Assembly: GCF_009741735.1 (NCBI RefSeq)
Contig: NZ_WHOH01000003.1
Coordinates: 806,001 to 870,000, forward strand
Length of the DNA: 64,000 nucleotides
Direction: 5' to 3'
Source of the DNA: Lentibacillus sp. JNUCC-1
GTDB taxonomy: Bacteria; Bacillota; Bacilli; Bacillales; Amphibacillaceae
Shown: positions 47,476 through 56,435 of the stretch, piece after piece
Layout of the letters: every line of letters begins with the position of its first letter
Position numbering within the stretch: the stretch's first letter is position 1
The notes under the pieces: generated by a model
What the model was told of the DNA's origin: nothing
Databases searched by the model: none
The model's input: only the letters and a program-made list of their open reading frames with translations
Made by a program: the position numbers and the translations under genes

Positions 47476-47976
47476 TTGGCTAACGTAACTTTTAACAATG
47501 ATCCGGTAACACTAGCGGGCAAAGAGGTGAAAGTCGGGGACACGGCTCCTGATTTCAAGGTCGTATCCAATGATCTACAAGACGTGACACTCAGCGATTA
47601 TAAAGGGAAGATCAAATTGATTGCAGCCGTTCCCTCTGTCGATACTGGCGTATGTGCAACTGAGACAAAACGGTTTAATGAAGAAGCAGAGAAGCTTGAC
47701 AACGTACAAGTTCTTACGATCAGTATGGACTTACCATTTGCCCAAGGCAGATGGAAATCCTCAAACGATATTAAAAATCTTGAATTATTATCTGACCACA
47801 GAGATGCTGATTTTGGAGAAAAATACGGAGCCTTAATCACAGAACTCAGATTGTTGGCTCGTGCTGTATTTGTGGTGGATTCAAAAGATAAAGTCACATA
47901 CGTGCAGTATGTGGACGAGGTAACCGATTATCCTGATTACGAAGCTGCTCTGGAAGCTGCTAAATCGTCACAATAA
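47476..47976 (+). CDS. tpx: Thiol peroxidase Tpx lacking the resolving cysteine
   Basis: 166 aa from TTG 47476 (AGGAGG 10 nt upstream), matching the family N-terminus MANVTF. Peroxiredoxin fold: GDTAPDFKVV, and the peroxidatic cysteine C60 in PSVDTGVCATET. The resolving cysteine of typical Tpx (C94 in LPFAQ-RxC) is lysine here (FAQGRWK, K94), and C60 is the only cysteine. If real, it must work as a one-cysteine peroxiredoxin reduced by another thiol. Confidence 0.9.
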   Translation: MANVTFNNDPVTLAGKEVKVGDTAPDFKVVSNDLQDVTLSDYKGKIKLIAAVPSVDTGVCATETKRFNEEAEKLDNVQVLTISMDLPFAQGRWKSSNDIKNLELLSDHRDADFGEKYGALITELRLLARAVFVVDSKDKVTYVQYVDEVTDYPDYEAALEAAKSSQ

Positions 47977-47985
47977 CGTCAAATT

Positions 47986-48014
47986 AGCCCCTGCCTTAAA
48001 TGGCTGGGGCTTTA
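47986..48014 (+). terminator. Terminator of tpx
   Basis: AGCCCCTGCC and GGCTGGGGCT pair with one mismatch around a 6-7 nt loop, followed by TTTATA. Confidence 0.6.
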
Positions 48015-48126
48015 TACTTAAATAACAGTCACTGTTTTGAGAGCTCTCAATGCGCTAAAATTTTGTACAACAGAAGTGAACCTTGCTACAATAAGATATA
48101 AATAACTGTTGTACGGAGGAAATAGC

Positions 48127-49116
48127 GTGAAAAAAACGAATGTCGAATTTTTGTATGAATGGTTGGATGAAACAACTGAAATGCTACATATGAACGAACC
48201 TTATCTGGACAGGTTAATGCTGACCATGGAGACACTTCATTTAGATGAGCCCGCTCCTGGAATTCCAGATAAAGCCAAAACACACATGCAAAAAATGCTA
48301 GATGGTGTAGACCTTAAACAATTGAAAAGCGAAGACATCAGAAATGCGATTCAACTTGCGGTAATCAAGGGGATGAAGGACTCAACACAGCAACAGCATT
48401 TAATCACCCCGGAAACAATCGCCTTGATTATTGCGTATCTTGCCGCGAAATTTAATCAAGATCGCACACCAACTGTCCTCTTTGACCCTGTAAGCGGGAG
48501 TGCCAATTTGTTGACAGCAGTTCTTGAGCAAATGCCAGAACAAACAGCTGCATATGCGGCAGAAGTGGATCCTACTTTAGTGCAACTTGCTGTATTAAAT
48601 GCAAACCTGCAAAAGAAAGAAATCGAATTCTTTCATCAGGACAGCTTACAGCCAATGCTTTTAGACCCGGTTGATATGGTGGTGGCAGACTTGCCAGTAG
48701 GGTATTACCCGGATGATGTCCAGGCGGCGTCTTTTGAATTGAACAGTGAAGAAGGGCATGCGTATGCCCATCACCTCATGATTGAACAAAGCTTGCGTTA
48801 TACAAAAGCAGGCGGCTATTTAATCTTTATAGTGCCCGCCTTTTTATTTGAGAGCGATCAGGCAGGCAAACTTCGGGACTTTATCAGGACACACGCCCAT
48901 ATCGTGGGTATGCTCAGTTTGCCGGAAAGTGCTTTTAAAGACAAGCGACATCAAAAAAGCATATTGATCTTGCAGAAAAAAGGCGAAACAACACATGCAC
49001 CTAAACAACCTTTGCTGGTACAATTCCCTTCATTCAAAGATCATAATGCTGTGGCGAGTGTTATGGTCCAAATGAATAACTGGTTTAAAACCTATCAGAG
49101 TAAAAAACAGGAGTGA
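48127..49116 (+). CDS. ytxK: Class I SAM-dependent methyltransferase YtxK
   Basis: 329 aa from GTG 48127 (GGAGGA 7 nt upstream). An N-terminal helical region precedes an adenine-specific methylase-like domain: FDPVSGSANLLTAV (SAM binding) and VADLPVGYYPDD at the NPPY position. The substrate is unknown. The promoter TTGTAC-N18-TACAAT lies upstream, flanked by inverted GTACAACAG (48065-48073) and CTGTTGTAC (48106-48114). 6 bp before ackA, as in B. subtilis. Confidence 0.9.
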   Translation: MKKTNVEFLYEWLDETTEMLHMNEPYLDRLMLTMETLHLDEPAPGIPDKAKTHMQKMLDGVDLKQLKSEDIRNAIQLAVIKGMKDSTQQQHLITPETIALIIAYLAAKFNQDRTPTVLFDPVSGSANLLTAVLEQMPEQTAAYAAEVDPTLVQLAVLNANLQKKEIEFFHQDSLQPMLLDPVDMVVADLPVGYYPDDVQAASFELNSEEGHAYAHHLMIEQSLRYTKAGGYLIFIVPAFLFESDQAGKLRDFIRTHAHIVGMLSLPESAFKDKRHQKSILILQKKGETTHAPKQPLLVQFPSFKDHNAVASVMVQMNNWFKTYQSKKQE

Positions 49117-49122
49117 ACGCAA

Positions 49123-50310
49123 GTGAGTTATATATTAGCAATAAATGCAGGCAGTTCATCACTTAAATTTCAGCTGATCAACATGCCTGAAGAAACCGTA
49201 CTCACAAAAGGCCTTGTAGAACGAATCGGCCTTGAGGAATCCATTTTCACGATAGAAACATCTGATCAGGAAAACAAGCTCGAAACAACCATACCAGATC
49301 ATGAAGCTGCAGTGAGACATGTGCTTGATGGGTTGCTGTCTTCCGGTGTGATTAGCGATTTCTCTGATATTCATGGTGTTGGGCACAGGATTGTTCATGG
49401 CGGTGAACATTTTACTGATGCTGTTTTAATTACCGATGATGTTATCAGGAAAATAGAAGATATATCAGATTTGGCTCCACTGCACAATCCCGCCAATTTA
49501 ACAGGCATCCATGCATTTAAAAAGATATTGCCGGAAGTCCCGATGGTGGCGGTGTTTGATACGGCTTTTCACCAGACAATGCCACAGCAATCTTATTTAT
49601 ACAGCTTACCTTATGAGTATTATGAAAAGTATGGTATTCGGAAATATGGTTTTCATGGCACCTCACATAAATATGTTGCACATCGGGCTTCAGAAATGTT
49701 GGGCATACCAATTGAGCATTTACGTCTCATTTCATGCCACTTAGGTAATGGAGCAAGTGTTGCAGCAATTGAATATGGACGCTCAATTGATACTTCGATG
49801 GGCTTCACACCTCTCGCGGGTGTCACGATGGGCACGCGTTCCGGGAATATTGATCCCGCTCTGATTCCGTATATTATGGAGAAAACAGGTAAAACAGCTG
49901 AAGAAGTCATCCATGTATTAAATAAAGAAAGCGGAATATTGGCCTTATCAGGCTTTTCCAGTGACTTTCGTGATATTGAGGAGCAAGTGGATGTTAACAA
50001 AAGAGCAGAACTTGCTTTGAATGTATTTGCCGGTAAAATTCACAAATATATCGGTTCTTATGCGGCCAGAATGAGTGGTGTTGATGCGATTATATTCACC
50101 GCTGGCGTTGGGGAAAACAGTCATGTTGTTCGTGAAAAAATCCTCACGGGCCTGGAATTCATGGGAGTGTACTGGGATTCTAAGTCTAACAATGTGAGAG
50201 GTAAAGAAGCATATTTGAACTTTTCTTATTCCCCGGTCAAAGTTATGGTGATCCCGACGAATGAAGAAGTCATGATTGCAAGGGAAACATTGAACTTGAT
50301 TGAGGAATAG
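49123..50310 (+). CDS. ackA: Acetate kinase
   Basis: 395 aa. [15 protein letters not shown] (phosphate 1), [40 protein letters not shown]. It converts acetyl phosphate and ADP to acetate and ATP in overflow metabolism. GTG start 9 nt after AGGAG. In B. subtilis ackA is activated by CcpA; I see no clear cre near here. Confidence 0.96.
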   Translation: MSYILAINAGSSSLKFQLINMPEETVLTKGLVERIGLEESIFTIETSDQENKLETTIPDHEAAVRHVLDGLLSSGVISDFSDIHGVGHRIVHGGEHFTDAVLITDDVIRKIEDISDLAPLHNPANLTGIHAFKKILPEVPMVAVFDTAFHQTMPQQSYLYSLPYEYYEKYGIRKYGFHGTSHKYVAHRASEMLGIPIEHLRLISCHLGNGASVAAIEYGRSIDTSMGFTPLAGVTMGTRSGNIDPALIPYIMEKTGKTAEEVIHVLNKESGILALSGFSSDFRDIEEQVDVNKRAELALNVFAGKIHKYIGSYAARMSGVDAIIFTAGVGENSHVVREKILTGLEFMGVYWDSKSNNVRGKEAYLNFSYSPVKVMVIPTNEEVMIARETLNLIEE

Positions 50311-50322
50311 GAGGCAATTTAC

Positions 50323-50838
50323 ATGTCTGTGATTGAGCATAAAAAAAACAGCCGAGTTGTCAGCTGTATGATCATTACAGTGAGTGATTCAAGGACATTG
50401 TATACGGACAAAAGCGGACAATTGATGGAGCAATTATTAATTGATGCCAACCATAAGATTGCAGGGAGAAACGTTGTGCATGATGATATTGCTTCGATTC
50501 GAAATGCTGTTGTTTCTGCAACGCTGATGTCTGACGTCGATGCTGTTTTAATAAATGGGGGCACAGGGATGGCTGGCCGCGATGTGACGATAGAAGCTGT
50601 TGAGCCAATGCTTGAGAAGGAAATGCCCGGTTTTGGGGAGATTTTCCGGATGCTCAGCTATCAGAAGGATATTGGCTCAGCGGCGATTTTATCAAGAGCC
50701 ATTGCAGGAATACGAGGCTTCACACCAATCTTTGCCGTCCCAGGTTCATCCGGAGCAGTCAAACTCGCCATGAATGAACTCATCATTCCAGAACTAACCC
50801 ACATCGTTAACGAAGCTACCAAAGACCACAAAGCATAA
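50323..50838 (+). CDS. moaB: Molybdenum cofactor biosynthesis protein MoaB
   Basis: 171 aa MoaB/Mog fold: ITVSDSRTLYTDKSG, LINGGTGMAGRDVTIEAVEP and PGSSGAVKLAMNELI. The family adenylates molybdopterin for molybdenum insertion. 12 bp after ackA with GGAGG upstream, so co-transcribed. A remnant of the palindromic repeat begins at its stop codon. Confidence 0.93.
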   Translation: MSVIEHKKNSRVVSCMIITVSDSRTLYTDKSGQLMEQLLIDANHKIAGRNVVHDDIASIRNAVVSATLMSDVDAVLINGGTGMAGRDVTIEAVEPMLEKEMPGFGEIFRMLSYQKDIGSAAILSRAIAGIRGFTPIFAVPGSSGAVKLAMNELIIPELTHIVNEATKDHKA

Positions 50839-50895
50839 CTAGACCTTATTATGACCCACATCATTCGTTTTGCTTAGTTAGTTCGCAGTTGAGAC
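50836..50895. repeat. Short remnant of the TIR-bounded repeat
   Basis: TTAGTTCGCAGTT (50878-50890) matches 13 of the 14 bases of the terminal repeat seen at 22266-22279. The stretch before it (AACTAGACC, TTATGACC) resembles the inner side of the opposite end, so this looks like an internally deleted copy of about 60 bp. No palindromic modules remain. Confidence 0.5.
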
Positions 50896-51032
50896 TTTTT
50901 AAACGAGAAAACACATTACAGCGTACTTAATATGAAGGAGCAATGGGTTGCCCTAACCTTGGAGTTTGTTCAAAATAGAAATAGGCTGAGAGCGCTTAGT
51001 CGTGAAGATTCAAATATGTTTCAAATGAAAAC

Positions 51033-51078
51033 TAAAACAAGAGGTGGACCGGTGGGGTCTGCCTCTTGTTTGTTTTTG
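51033..51078. terminator. Terminator downstream of uspA
   Basis: AAACAAGAGG with complement CCTCTTGTTT and inner GGACC/GGTCT pairing; T-rich on both strands. Serves the minus-strand uspA and stops anything entering from the left. Confidence 0.75.
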
Positions 51079-51093
51079 AAAGTTTTCATCTGT

Positions 51094-51531
51094 TTAGCGT
51101 ACGACGAGGACGTCGCATGTGGCGTAGCGGGCGATGCTTTCGGAGACGCTGCCGATCAGGAAACGTTCCATGGCGTTCATCCCGGTAGCCCCGCAAACAA
51201 TTAGGTCTGCATCAAAATCTTTTGCAATGTTTTTGGGAATTTTTACTTTTGGAGAGCCGTATTCAACCACACGAACAAGATCATCGACTCCGGATTGTTT
51301 CGCAAGCTCAACATACTCATCAAGCAATTCTTTTGCATATTCTTCTGCACGCTCAGTTAACGTTCTATCATACACCTCAATGGTAGCGAATGCCCTGGAA
51401 TCAACAACATGGGCAAGGATAAGCCTTGCATTATTATTGCGCTTAGCGATTTCCAAAGATTTCTTAAATGCTTTCTCCGAGGCTTCGGATCCATCCACTG
51501 CGACAACGATTCGTTCATATTTAAATTCCAT
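51094..51531 (-). CDS. Universal stress protein (UspA family)
   Basis: 145 aa. VVAVDGSEASEKAFKKSL start, LAHVVD, and the ATP-binding GATGMNAMERFLIGSVSESIARY (G-2x-G-9x-GS form), so it is of the ATP-binding class. Start 51531 follows AAGGGATGTGG. Role probably in stress survival; the exact partner is unknown. Confidence 0.92.
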   Translation of the reverse strand: MEFKYERIVVAVDGSEASEKAFKKSLEIAKRNNNARLILAHVVDSRAFATIEVYDRTLTERAEEYAKELLDEYVELAKQSGVDDLVRVVEYGSPKVKIPKNIAKDFDADLIVCGATGMNAMERFLIGSVSESIARYATCDVLVVR

Positions 51532-51660
51532 GATGCCACATCCCTTCAAAAGAATTTCTTTCCTCACTTTCATTATAACGCTTTCAGTCCTAATTTGGAA
51601 AAGAAAGTCTAACAACTTTATGAGCATTTTGGACAAAGTAACATTATGGAGGTGATAGAA

Positions 51661-51822
51661 GTGGGCAAAAAGAAACCAAGTGAAAAAAACAATTTATTTG
51701 ATGATAAAGATGGAACAGCAGCTGTGCAAAATCAGCTGAACGAAAGCTATCAAAAAGGTGTTATTGAAGATCAACTTGATAACAACAAAGGTATTCACAC
51801 CTTTAACAACCAGAAAAAATAA
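51661..51822 (+). CDS. Small hydrophilic protein of unknown function
   Basis: 53 aa, GTG start with GGAGGTG upstream. Starts GKKKPSEKNNLFDDKDG and ends GIHTFNNQKK; rich in N, Q, K and D, no cysteine, no membrane segment. Its size and composition are reminiscent of small spore proteins, but I do not recognise the family. The strong ribosome-binding site and the perfect terminator directly after the stop support a real gene. Confidence 0.65.
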   Translation: MGKKKPSEKNNLFDDKDGTAAVQNQLNESYQKGVIEDQLDNNKGIHTFNNQKK

Positions 51823-51854
51823 CAAAAAAAAGGGGGAATCCCCCTTTTTGTTTA
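51823..51854. terminator. Bidirectional terminator
   Basis: A-run, GGGGG, AATC loop, CCCCC, TTTTT: nearly perfect palindrome directly after the 53-aa gene and overlapping the end of the convergent M24 peptidase. Confidence 0.88.
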
Positions 51855-52949
51855 AGATACGATTTGTAAGGTTTTAGGATACTGTGTTAAGACTTCAGCA
51901 CCTTTGGATGTCATGAAAATCATATCTTCAATCCTCACCCCTGCAACCTCAGGGACATATATTCCTGGCTCAATTGTAAAGCACATTCCTTTTCGCAGTG
52001 GCGTTTTGTTTTCCCCGTGCATAGAAGGTGCTTCATGTGTTTCAATGCCGAGTCCATGTCCGATTCGATGAGGAAAATACATACCATATCCTGCTTCTGT
52101 TATATAGTCTCTGGCAGCTTGGTCGATCTCTCCTGCCGATGTGTTGAGTTCAGATTTAAGCAAGGCATTTTTTTGTGCGTTCAGAACTGTGTCATAAATG
52201 GTTTTCTGCTCTTCGTTAATTTCTTTAAAAGCGACGGTTCTCGAGATATCAGAACAATAGCCATTGTGGATGACACCAAGATCAAATAAAACCATATCAC
52301 CTGACTTAAGAGTATTGCTGCCCGGCGTTCCATGAGGGGAGGCTGCTTTGGGCCCAAAGAGGACCATGGTAGAGAATGACATAGCTTCAACCCCGCGTTG
52401 TTTCAGACCGTATTCAATAGCTGCGATGACCTCAAGTTCCGAAATGCCTTCTTTCAGTGCTGCAACTCCCAATTCCACGCCATAATCTGCTAACTCAGCG
52501 GCTTTTTTTAGATGTTCATATTCTTCAGCACTTTTAATACCACGAAGATTAGCAAGTTCATCTTGTACATCCACTGCTTCACACTGTGGCATAATGCGCG
52601 TAACTTCATTGAATCGTTCCATCGTGATATGATTGAATTCAAGGCCGATTTGTTTTGGCACGCCTTCATGACTTTGTAAATGGGCCATTAGCATATCCCA
52701 AGGATTCTCGTGGTCCTGGTATGCGATGATATCGTGTTCCCATCCTGCATCCTGCGCATCTTGTTGTTCCATACTGGGAACGATCAAAATGGGCTGATGA
52801 AGATGATCAGCATAAACGGCAATCAAACGTTCATGTGGATCTGAGTTGTAACGACTGAAATAAAACACATTGGCTTGTGATGTGATTAAAACACTGTCAG
52901 TACGTTGTTTTGATAAACTTTCCAAAAGAGTCGTCATTCGTTCTGTCAT
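51852..52949 (-). CDS. M24-family Xaa-Pro dipeptidase/aminopeptidase
   Basis: 365 aa. An N-terminal creatinase-like domain is followed by a pita-bread metallopeptidase domain: LFDLGVIHNGYCSDISRT (two Asp ligands), HRIGHGLGIETHEAP (His), FTIEPGIYVP and RIEDM (two Glu). It cleaves peptides with proline at the second position. RBS AGAGGTG before the ATG at 52949. No signal peptide, so cytosolic. Confidence 0.92.
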   Translation of the reverse strand: MTERMTTLLESLSKQRTDSVLITSQANVFYFSRYNSDPHERLIAVYADHLHQPILIVPSMEQQDAQDAGWEHDIIAYQDHENPWDMLMAHLQSHEGVPKQIGLEFNHITMERFNEVTRIMPQCEAVDVQDELANLRGIKSAEEYEHLKKAAELADYGVELGVAALKEGISELEVIAAIEYGLKQRGVEAMSFSTMVLFGPKAASPHGTPGSNTLKSGDMVLFDLGVIHNGYCSDISRTVAFKEINEEQKTIYDTVLNAQKNALLKSELNTSAGEIDQAARDYITEAGYGMYFPHRIGHGLGIETHEAPSMHGENKTPLRKGMCFTIEPGIYVPEVAGVRIEDMIFMTSKGAEVLTQYPKTLQIVS

Positions 52950-53015
52950 ATTGCTGGCACCTCTTTATTTCATGATTGGTCCCATTATAACAAATTCAGG
53001 TAGAAAAAATGTAAT

Positions 53016-53041
53016 TGAAACCTTCTCCGACTTCAATCGTA
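53016..53041 (+). promoter_or_regulatory. SigmaW-type ECF promoter of pspA
   Basis: TGAAAC (53016-53021), exactly 16 nt, CGTA (53038-53041): a perfect match to the B. subtilis sigmaW consensus. The pspA homologue of B. subtilis is a sigmaW target. The start codon lies 57 bp downstream. Confidence 0.8.
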
Positions 53042-53097
53042 TGACTATTAACCGGTCATAGAGGGAATCATCCAAATATAACAAGGAGGTCATACAC

Positions 53098-53778
53098 ATG
53101 TTTAAGTTTTTTAAACGCATGAAGACCGTTGTTGGCTCTGAGATGAATGCCATGCTTGATAAAGCAGAAGATCCTGTTAAAATGCTGGATCAATTTTTAA
53201 GGGATATGGCTGCGGAGATCAGCGAAGCAGAAAAAGCAGTCGCGAAACAGATTGCTCATGAAAAAATGGTAAGACGAAAAGCGGATGACGCAGAGGCCAT
53301 GATTGATAAACGGCAAAAACAAGCAGAACAAGCGGTCGATGCCGGAGATGATGATCTTGCTCGCCGGGCACTTGAGGATAAGAAAGAACACAAACAGCAA
53401 GCTGATCAGCTGAATGAAACATGGTTGAATGCCAAAGAGGACACAGAGGCGTTAAAATCACAGCTGAACGAAATGAAAAAAGAATATGAGCAGATGAGAC
53501 TGAAGAAAGACACACTCAAAGCACGGGCTCAAACTGCACAAACTAAAACCAAAATGAACCGTACAATGTCATCAATTGGCAGCGACGAATCCAAACTTGG
53601 GTTTGAGCGCATGGAAGAGAAAGTCCTGCAATATGAAGCAGAGGCTGAAACAAGTGAAGATTTGAAAGTGGAAAAACGTGCAAGTCTGGATGATGAATTT
53701 GCCCGGTTTGATGACACAGTGGAAGAAGAACTGGAAACATTAAAGAATCAGATGAAGCAAAATAAAAAAGCAGAATAG
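53098..53778 (+). CDS. pspA: Phage-shock protein A / IM30 family protein
   Basis: 226 aa, almost entirely helical and charged: FKFFKRMKTVVGSEMNAMLDKAEDPVKMLDQ is the amphipathic N-terminal membrane-binding start, followed by long heptads. PspA/IM30/Vipp1 proteins form rings or scaffolds on stressed membranes. AAGGAGG upstream. Preceded by a sigmaW-type promoter, so it should be induced by envelope stress. LiaH is the close alternative, but no lia genes are next to it. Confidence 0.92.
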   Translation: MFKFFKRMKTVVGSEMNAMLDKAEDPVKMLDQFLRDMAAEISEAEKAVAKQIAHEKMVRRKADDAEAMIDKRQKQAEQAVDAGDDDLARRALEDKKEHKQQADQLNETWLNAKEDTEALKSQLNEMKKEYEQMRLKKDTLKARAQTAQTKTKMNRTMSSIGSDESKLGFERMEEKVLQYEAEAETSEDLKVEKRASLDDEFARFDDTVEEELETLKNQMKQNKKAE

Positions 53779-53795
53779 ATGATTAACGAGAATCT

Positions 53796-53830
53796 AAAGG
53801 ACAGTCTTTTTGGACAAAGGCTGTCCTTTT
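53796..53830 (+). terminator. Terminator of pspA
   Basis: AAAGGACAG (53796-53804) pairs with CTGTCCTTT (53821-53829); T-run follows. Confidence 0.75.
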
Positions 53831-53896
53831 GGTATCATGGAATGGTAGAGGTATTACCTCATATCATGGATCACTCAGAAAGGGAGATGGTGTATA

Positions 53897-54577
53897 ATGA
53901 AACTTTCTTATCATGGTCACTCAGTTGTTAAAGTCGAAACAAACAATCATGTAATTTTGATTGATCCGTTTATCACAGGAAACGAGCTATGTGATTTAGA
54001 TCCTGAAACCGTAAAGGCGGATGTGATTTTATTGACACATGGCCACAATGATCATGTTGGGGATACTGAAACCATTGCCAAAAACAATGATGCCTTAGTG
54101 GTAGCCACTAATGAATTGGCTGTATACTTGGGCAAAAAAGGTTTAAACACACATGGTATGAATATAGGCGGAGCACGGGATTTTGATTTCGGACGTGTGA
54201 AGCTTACAAAAGCATTCCACAGTTCTTCTTATGAAGAGGAAGATGGAACGACAGTTTATACAGGAATGCCTACAGGGATATTGCTGACAGTTGAAGGCAA
54301 AACAATATATCATGTTGGTGATACCAATTTGTTCTCCGATATGAAACTGATCGGTGACATGAATGATATTGAGGTTGCCTTTGTACCTATTGGAGACAAC
54401 TTTACCATGGGTCCGGACGAAGCTCTTGTGGCAACAGACTGGATTAAGGCAAACACGGTGGTACCTGTACACTTCAATACATTCCCTGTAATTGAACAAG
54501 ATCCAGAAGCGTTTGCTCGAAAAGTTAAAACTGGAAAAGGGAAAGTTATGAAAGTCGGAGAAGTTATGGAACTATAA
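53897..54577 (+). CDS. ytkL: UPF0173 metal-dependent hydrolase YtkL
   Basis: 226 aa MBL-fold protein of the UlaG-like subgroup. [12 protein letters not shown] start, [16 protein letters not shown] as the HxHxDH metal motif, [14 protein letters not shown] as a later ligand region. The substrate is unknown. GAAAGGGAGATGG upstream. Followed by a long terminator and then the repeat/IS region. Confidence 0.9.
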   Translation: MKLSYHGHSVVKVETNNHVILIDPFITGNELCDLDPETVKADVILLTHGHNDHVGDTETIAKNNDALVVATNELAVYLGKKGLNTHGMNIGGARDFDFGRVKLTKAFHSSSYEEEDGTTVYTGMPTGILLTVEGKTIYHVGDTNLFSDMKLIGDMNDIEVAFVPIGDNFTMGPDEALVATDWIKANTVVPVHFNTFPVIEQDPEAFARKVKTGKGKVMKVGEVMEL

Positions 54578-54588
54578 ACTGCTTAACC

Positions 54589-54632
54589 ATGACGTCCAGG
54601 CAGTAACCACACCTGCCCTGGACGTCATTTTA
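54589..54632 (+). terminator. Terminator of ytkL
   Basis: GACGTCCAGGCAG and CTGCCCTGGACGTC pair almost perfectly, followed by ATTTTAC. It isolates ytkL from the repeat. Confidence 0.8.
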
Positions 54633-54961
54633 CTCGACGAAAATTAGTGGTTAAATGAAAATGAAATAGATAAAAAATAAAGACAAATTTAAGTAAACTG
54701 CGAACTAATTAGACCACTTTAGTTTTATGAGAGGGTCGCGATTTGCGCTGCGGGAAGTCGCTTTAACTTTATCACAGCTCAAGTGCGACATCTGTTCAAG
54801 AAAAACACTTTCACAGTGTCTTCTAGCCGCGGGCACGGCCTCAGCCTCCTTGCCCCGGCAAGGGGTATGTCGACGTTGCCCGCAAAGGGCGGTTTTAGTC
54901 GACCCTCCCTAATGTAACGCCGTGGGGTCTTCGGACTCGTGCTGTTCCCGCAGTCAACCAT

Positions 54962-55175
54962 GTATCGCAAAAAACGCTATACACCACAAGGGGATGAAAA
55001 TAGATGTAGGGTGGCGATACTAGTGCTACGGCTGGATGAGGAAGGTCGATACTCCTTGGTGCCTTAGAGCCCTACCCGCAGTCTGACTCCTTCGACCACG
55101 GCGCATCACTTATTGTTGCTCCCTTTCGGGAAGCACTCATGGTAGATTAACCCTATTCTGGTTGTTGCGCCAGCC
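54962..55175 (+). ncRNA. Predicted IS110 bridge RNA
   Basis: Stems visible: GTATCGC (54962-54968) with GCGATAC (55014-55020); GGTCGA (55044-55049) with TCGACC (55092-55097), enclosing the presumed target-binding loop; GGCGCA (55100-55105) with TGCGCC (55166-55171), enclosing the presumed donor-binding loop. In the first loop CCCGCAG (55075-55081) equals the target left of and including the core, and GACTCCT (55085-55091) is the exact complement of AGGAGTC to its right. In the second, TCATGGTAG (55137-55145) equals the element's right end plus core, and TGGTTG (55159-55164) complements CAACCA of its left end. Exact ends are estimated. Confidence 0.7.
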
Positions 55176-55211
55176 TTAAAATATTTGATGCCGTAGAAAG
55201 GATGCTTTTCA

Positions 55212-56435
55212 ATGGATATACTCATTGAAAGAGCATGCGGTTTGGATGTCCACAAAGACAACATTACTGCATGCATTATCACACCAAAAGGAAAGGAGAT
55301 TGAAACATTTTCAACCAAAACTGTTTATCTGATCGGATTAGTGGATTGGATCAAGGAACACAAATGCACACATGTTGCGATGGAAAGCACGAGTGTCTAC
55401 TGGAAACCAATTGTTAATTTGTTAGAAGCAGAAGATATTGAATTCTTAGTAGTGAATGCGCAACATATTAAAGCTGTTCCAGGAAGAAAAACAGATGTCA
55501 AAGATGCTGAATGGATTGCTAAGCTTCTTCGTCATGGTTTACTAAAGGCTAGCTTCATTCCAGATCGGAAACAAAGGGAACTACGTGAACTTGTTCGGTA
55601 TCGTAGAAGCATCATCGAAGAACGTGCGAGACAACTCAATCGAATTCAGAAAGTCCTAGAAGGCGCTAACATCAAACTAGGTTCTGTTGTTTCTAACATT
55701 ACAGGCGTCTCTTCTCTAGATATGCTTCGGTCTATAGCTAATGGCGTTGAAGACCTTGATGTTTTAGCCAATTATGCAAGAGGCGTAATGAAACAGAAAA
55801 AAGAACAACTAAAACTTGCTCTACAAGGTTATATACAAGATCATCAGCGGTTCATGATAAAGACTATTATAGACCACTATGATTACCTTACTAAAACAAT
55901 AGATATGCTTGATGAAGAGATAGCTCAAAGAATGAGTGAATATCAGGAAGATATTGAGCGACTGGATTCAATCCCAGGAATAGCAACAAGAATGGCTGAA
56001 CAAATACTTGCAGAGCTTGGAACAAATATTAAAAAACAATTTCCTACTGCACCGCAAATGTGTTCATGGGCGGGGTTAGTTCCCGGTAATAATGAAAGTG
56101 CTGGGAAACGTAAATCATCTAGAACTAGGAATGGAAATAAATATTTGAAATCTGCATTAATTGAAGCAGCTCATTCACTTCGGGGTTCCAAGACCTATCT
56201 CGGAGCACTCTATCGTCGTACGGCTGCCCGTAAGGGTAGAAAACGAGCAGCAATTGTAGTTGCTCATGCCATTTTACGAATAGCCTACTATCTACTAACT
56301 CGTAAAGAGATGTATGTAGATTTAGGCGAAGATCACTTCGACAAGCAAAGAAAACAATCTATTGTTAACCATTCACTGCGCCGCCTAGAAAGTTTAGGAT
56401 ATACAGTTGATATTAAGGAACAAGAAGTATCTTAA
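55212..56435 (+). CDS. IS110-family transposase/recombinase
   Basis: 407 aa. The N-terminal RuvC-like DEDD domain has CGLDVHKD (D12), AMESTSVYWKP (E58) and GRKTDVKDAEW (D95, D98). A coiled-coil region (about 195-250) joins the C-terminal Tnp_IS116/IS110/IS902 domain, IPGIATRMAEQILAELG and CSWAGLVPGNNESAGKRKS; the serine near residue 296 is the expected nucleophile. Recombination in this family is directed by a bridge RNA. GAAAGGATG precedes the ATG. Intact, so the element may be active. Confidence 0.93.
   Translation: MDILIERACGLDVHKDNITACIITPKGKEIETFSTKTVYLIGLVDWIKEHKCTHVAMESTSVYWKPIVNLLEAEDIEFLVVNAQHIKAVPGRKTDVKDAEWIAKLLRHGLLKASFIPDRKQRELRELVRYRRSIIEERARQLNRIQKVLEGANIKLGSVVSNITGVSSLDMLRSIANGVEDLDVLANYARGVMKQKKEQLKLALQGYIQDHQRFMIKTIIDHYDYLTKTIDMLDEEIAQRMSEYQEDIERLDSIPGIATRMAEQILAELGTNIKKQFPTAPQMCSWAGLVPGNNESAGKRKSSRTRNGNKYLKSALIEAAHSLRGSKTYLGALYRRTAARKGRKRAAIVVAHAILRIAYYLLTRKEMYVDLGEDHFDKQRKQSIVNHSLRRLESLGYTVDIKEQEVS

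Noticed and set aside
50932..51204. 90-aa plus-strand reading before uspA
   Set aside because: Runs through a strong terminator and then antisense to uspA; no family resemblance.
54727..54970. Short open readings left of the IS110 element
   Set aside because: They lie in repeat module B and are explained by its palindromic sequence.
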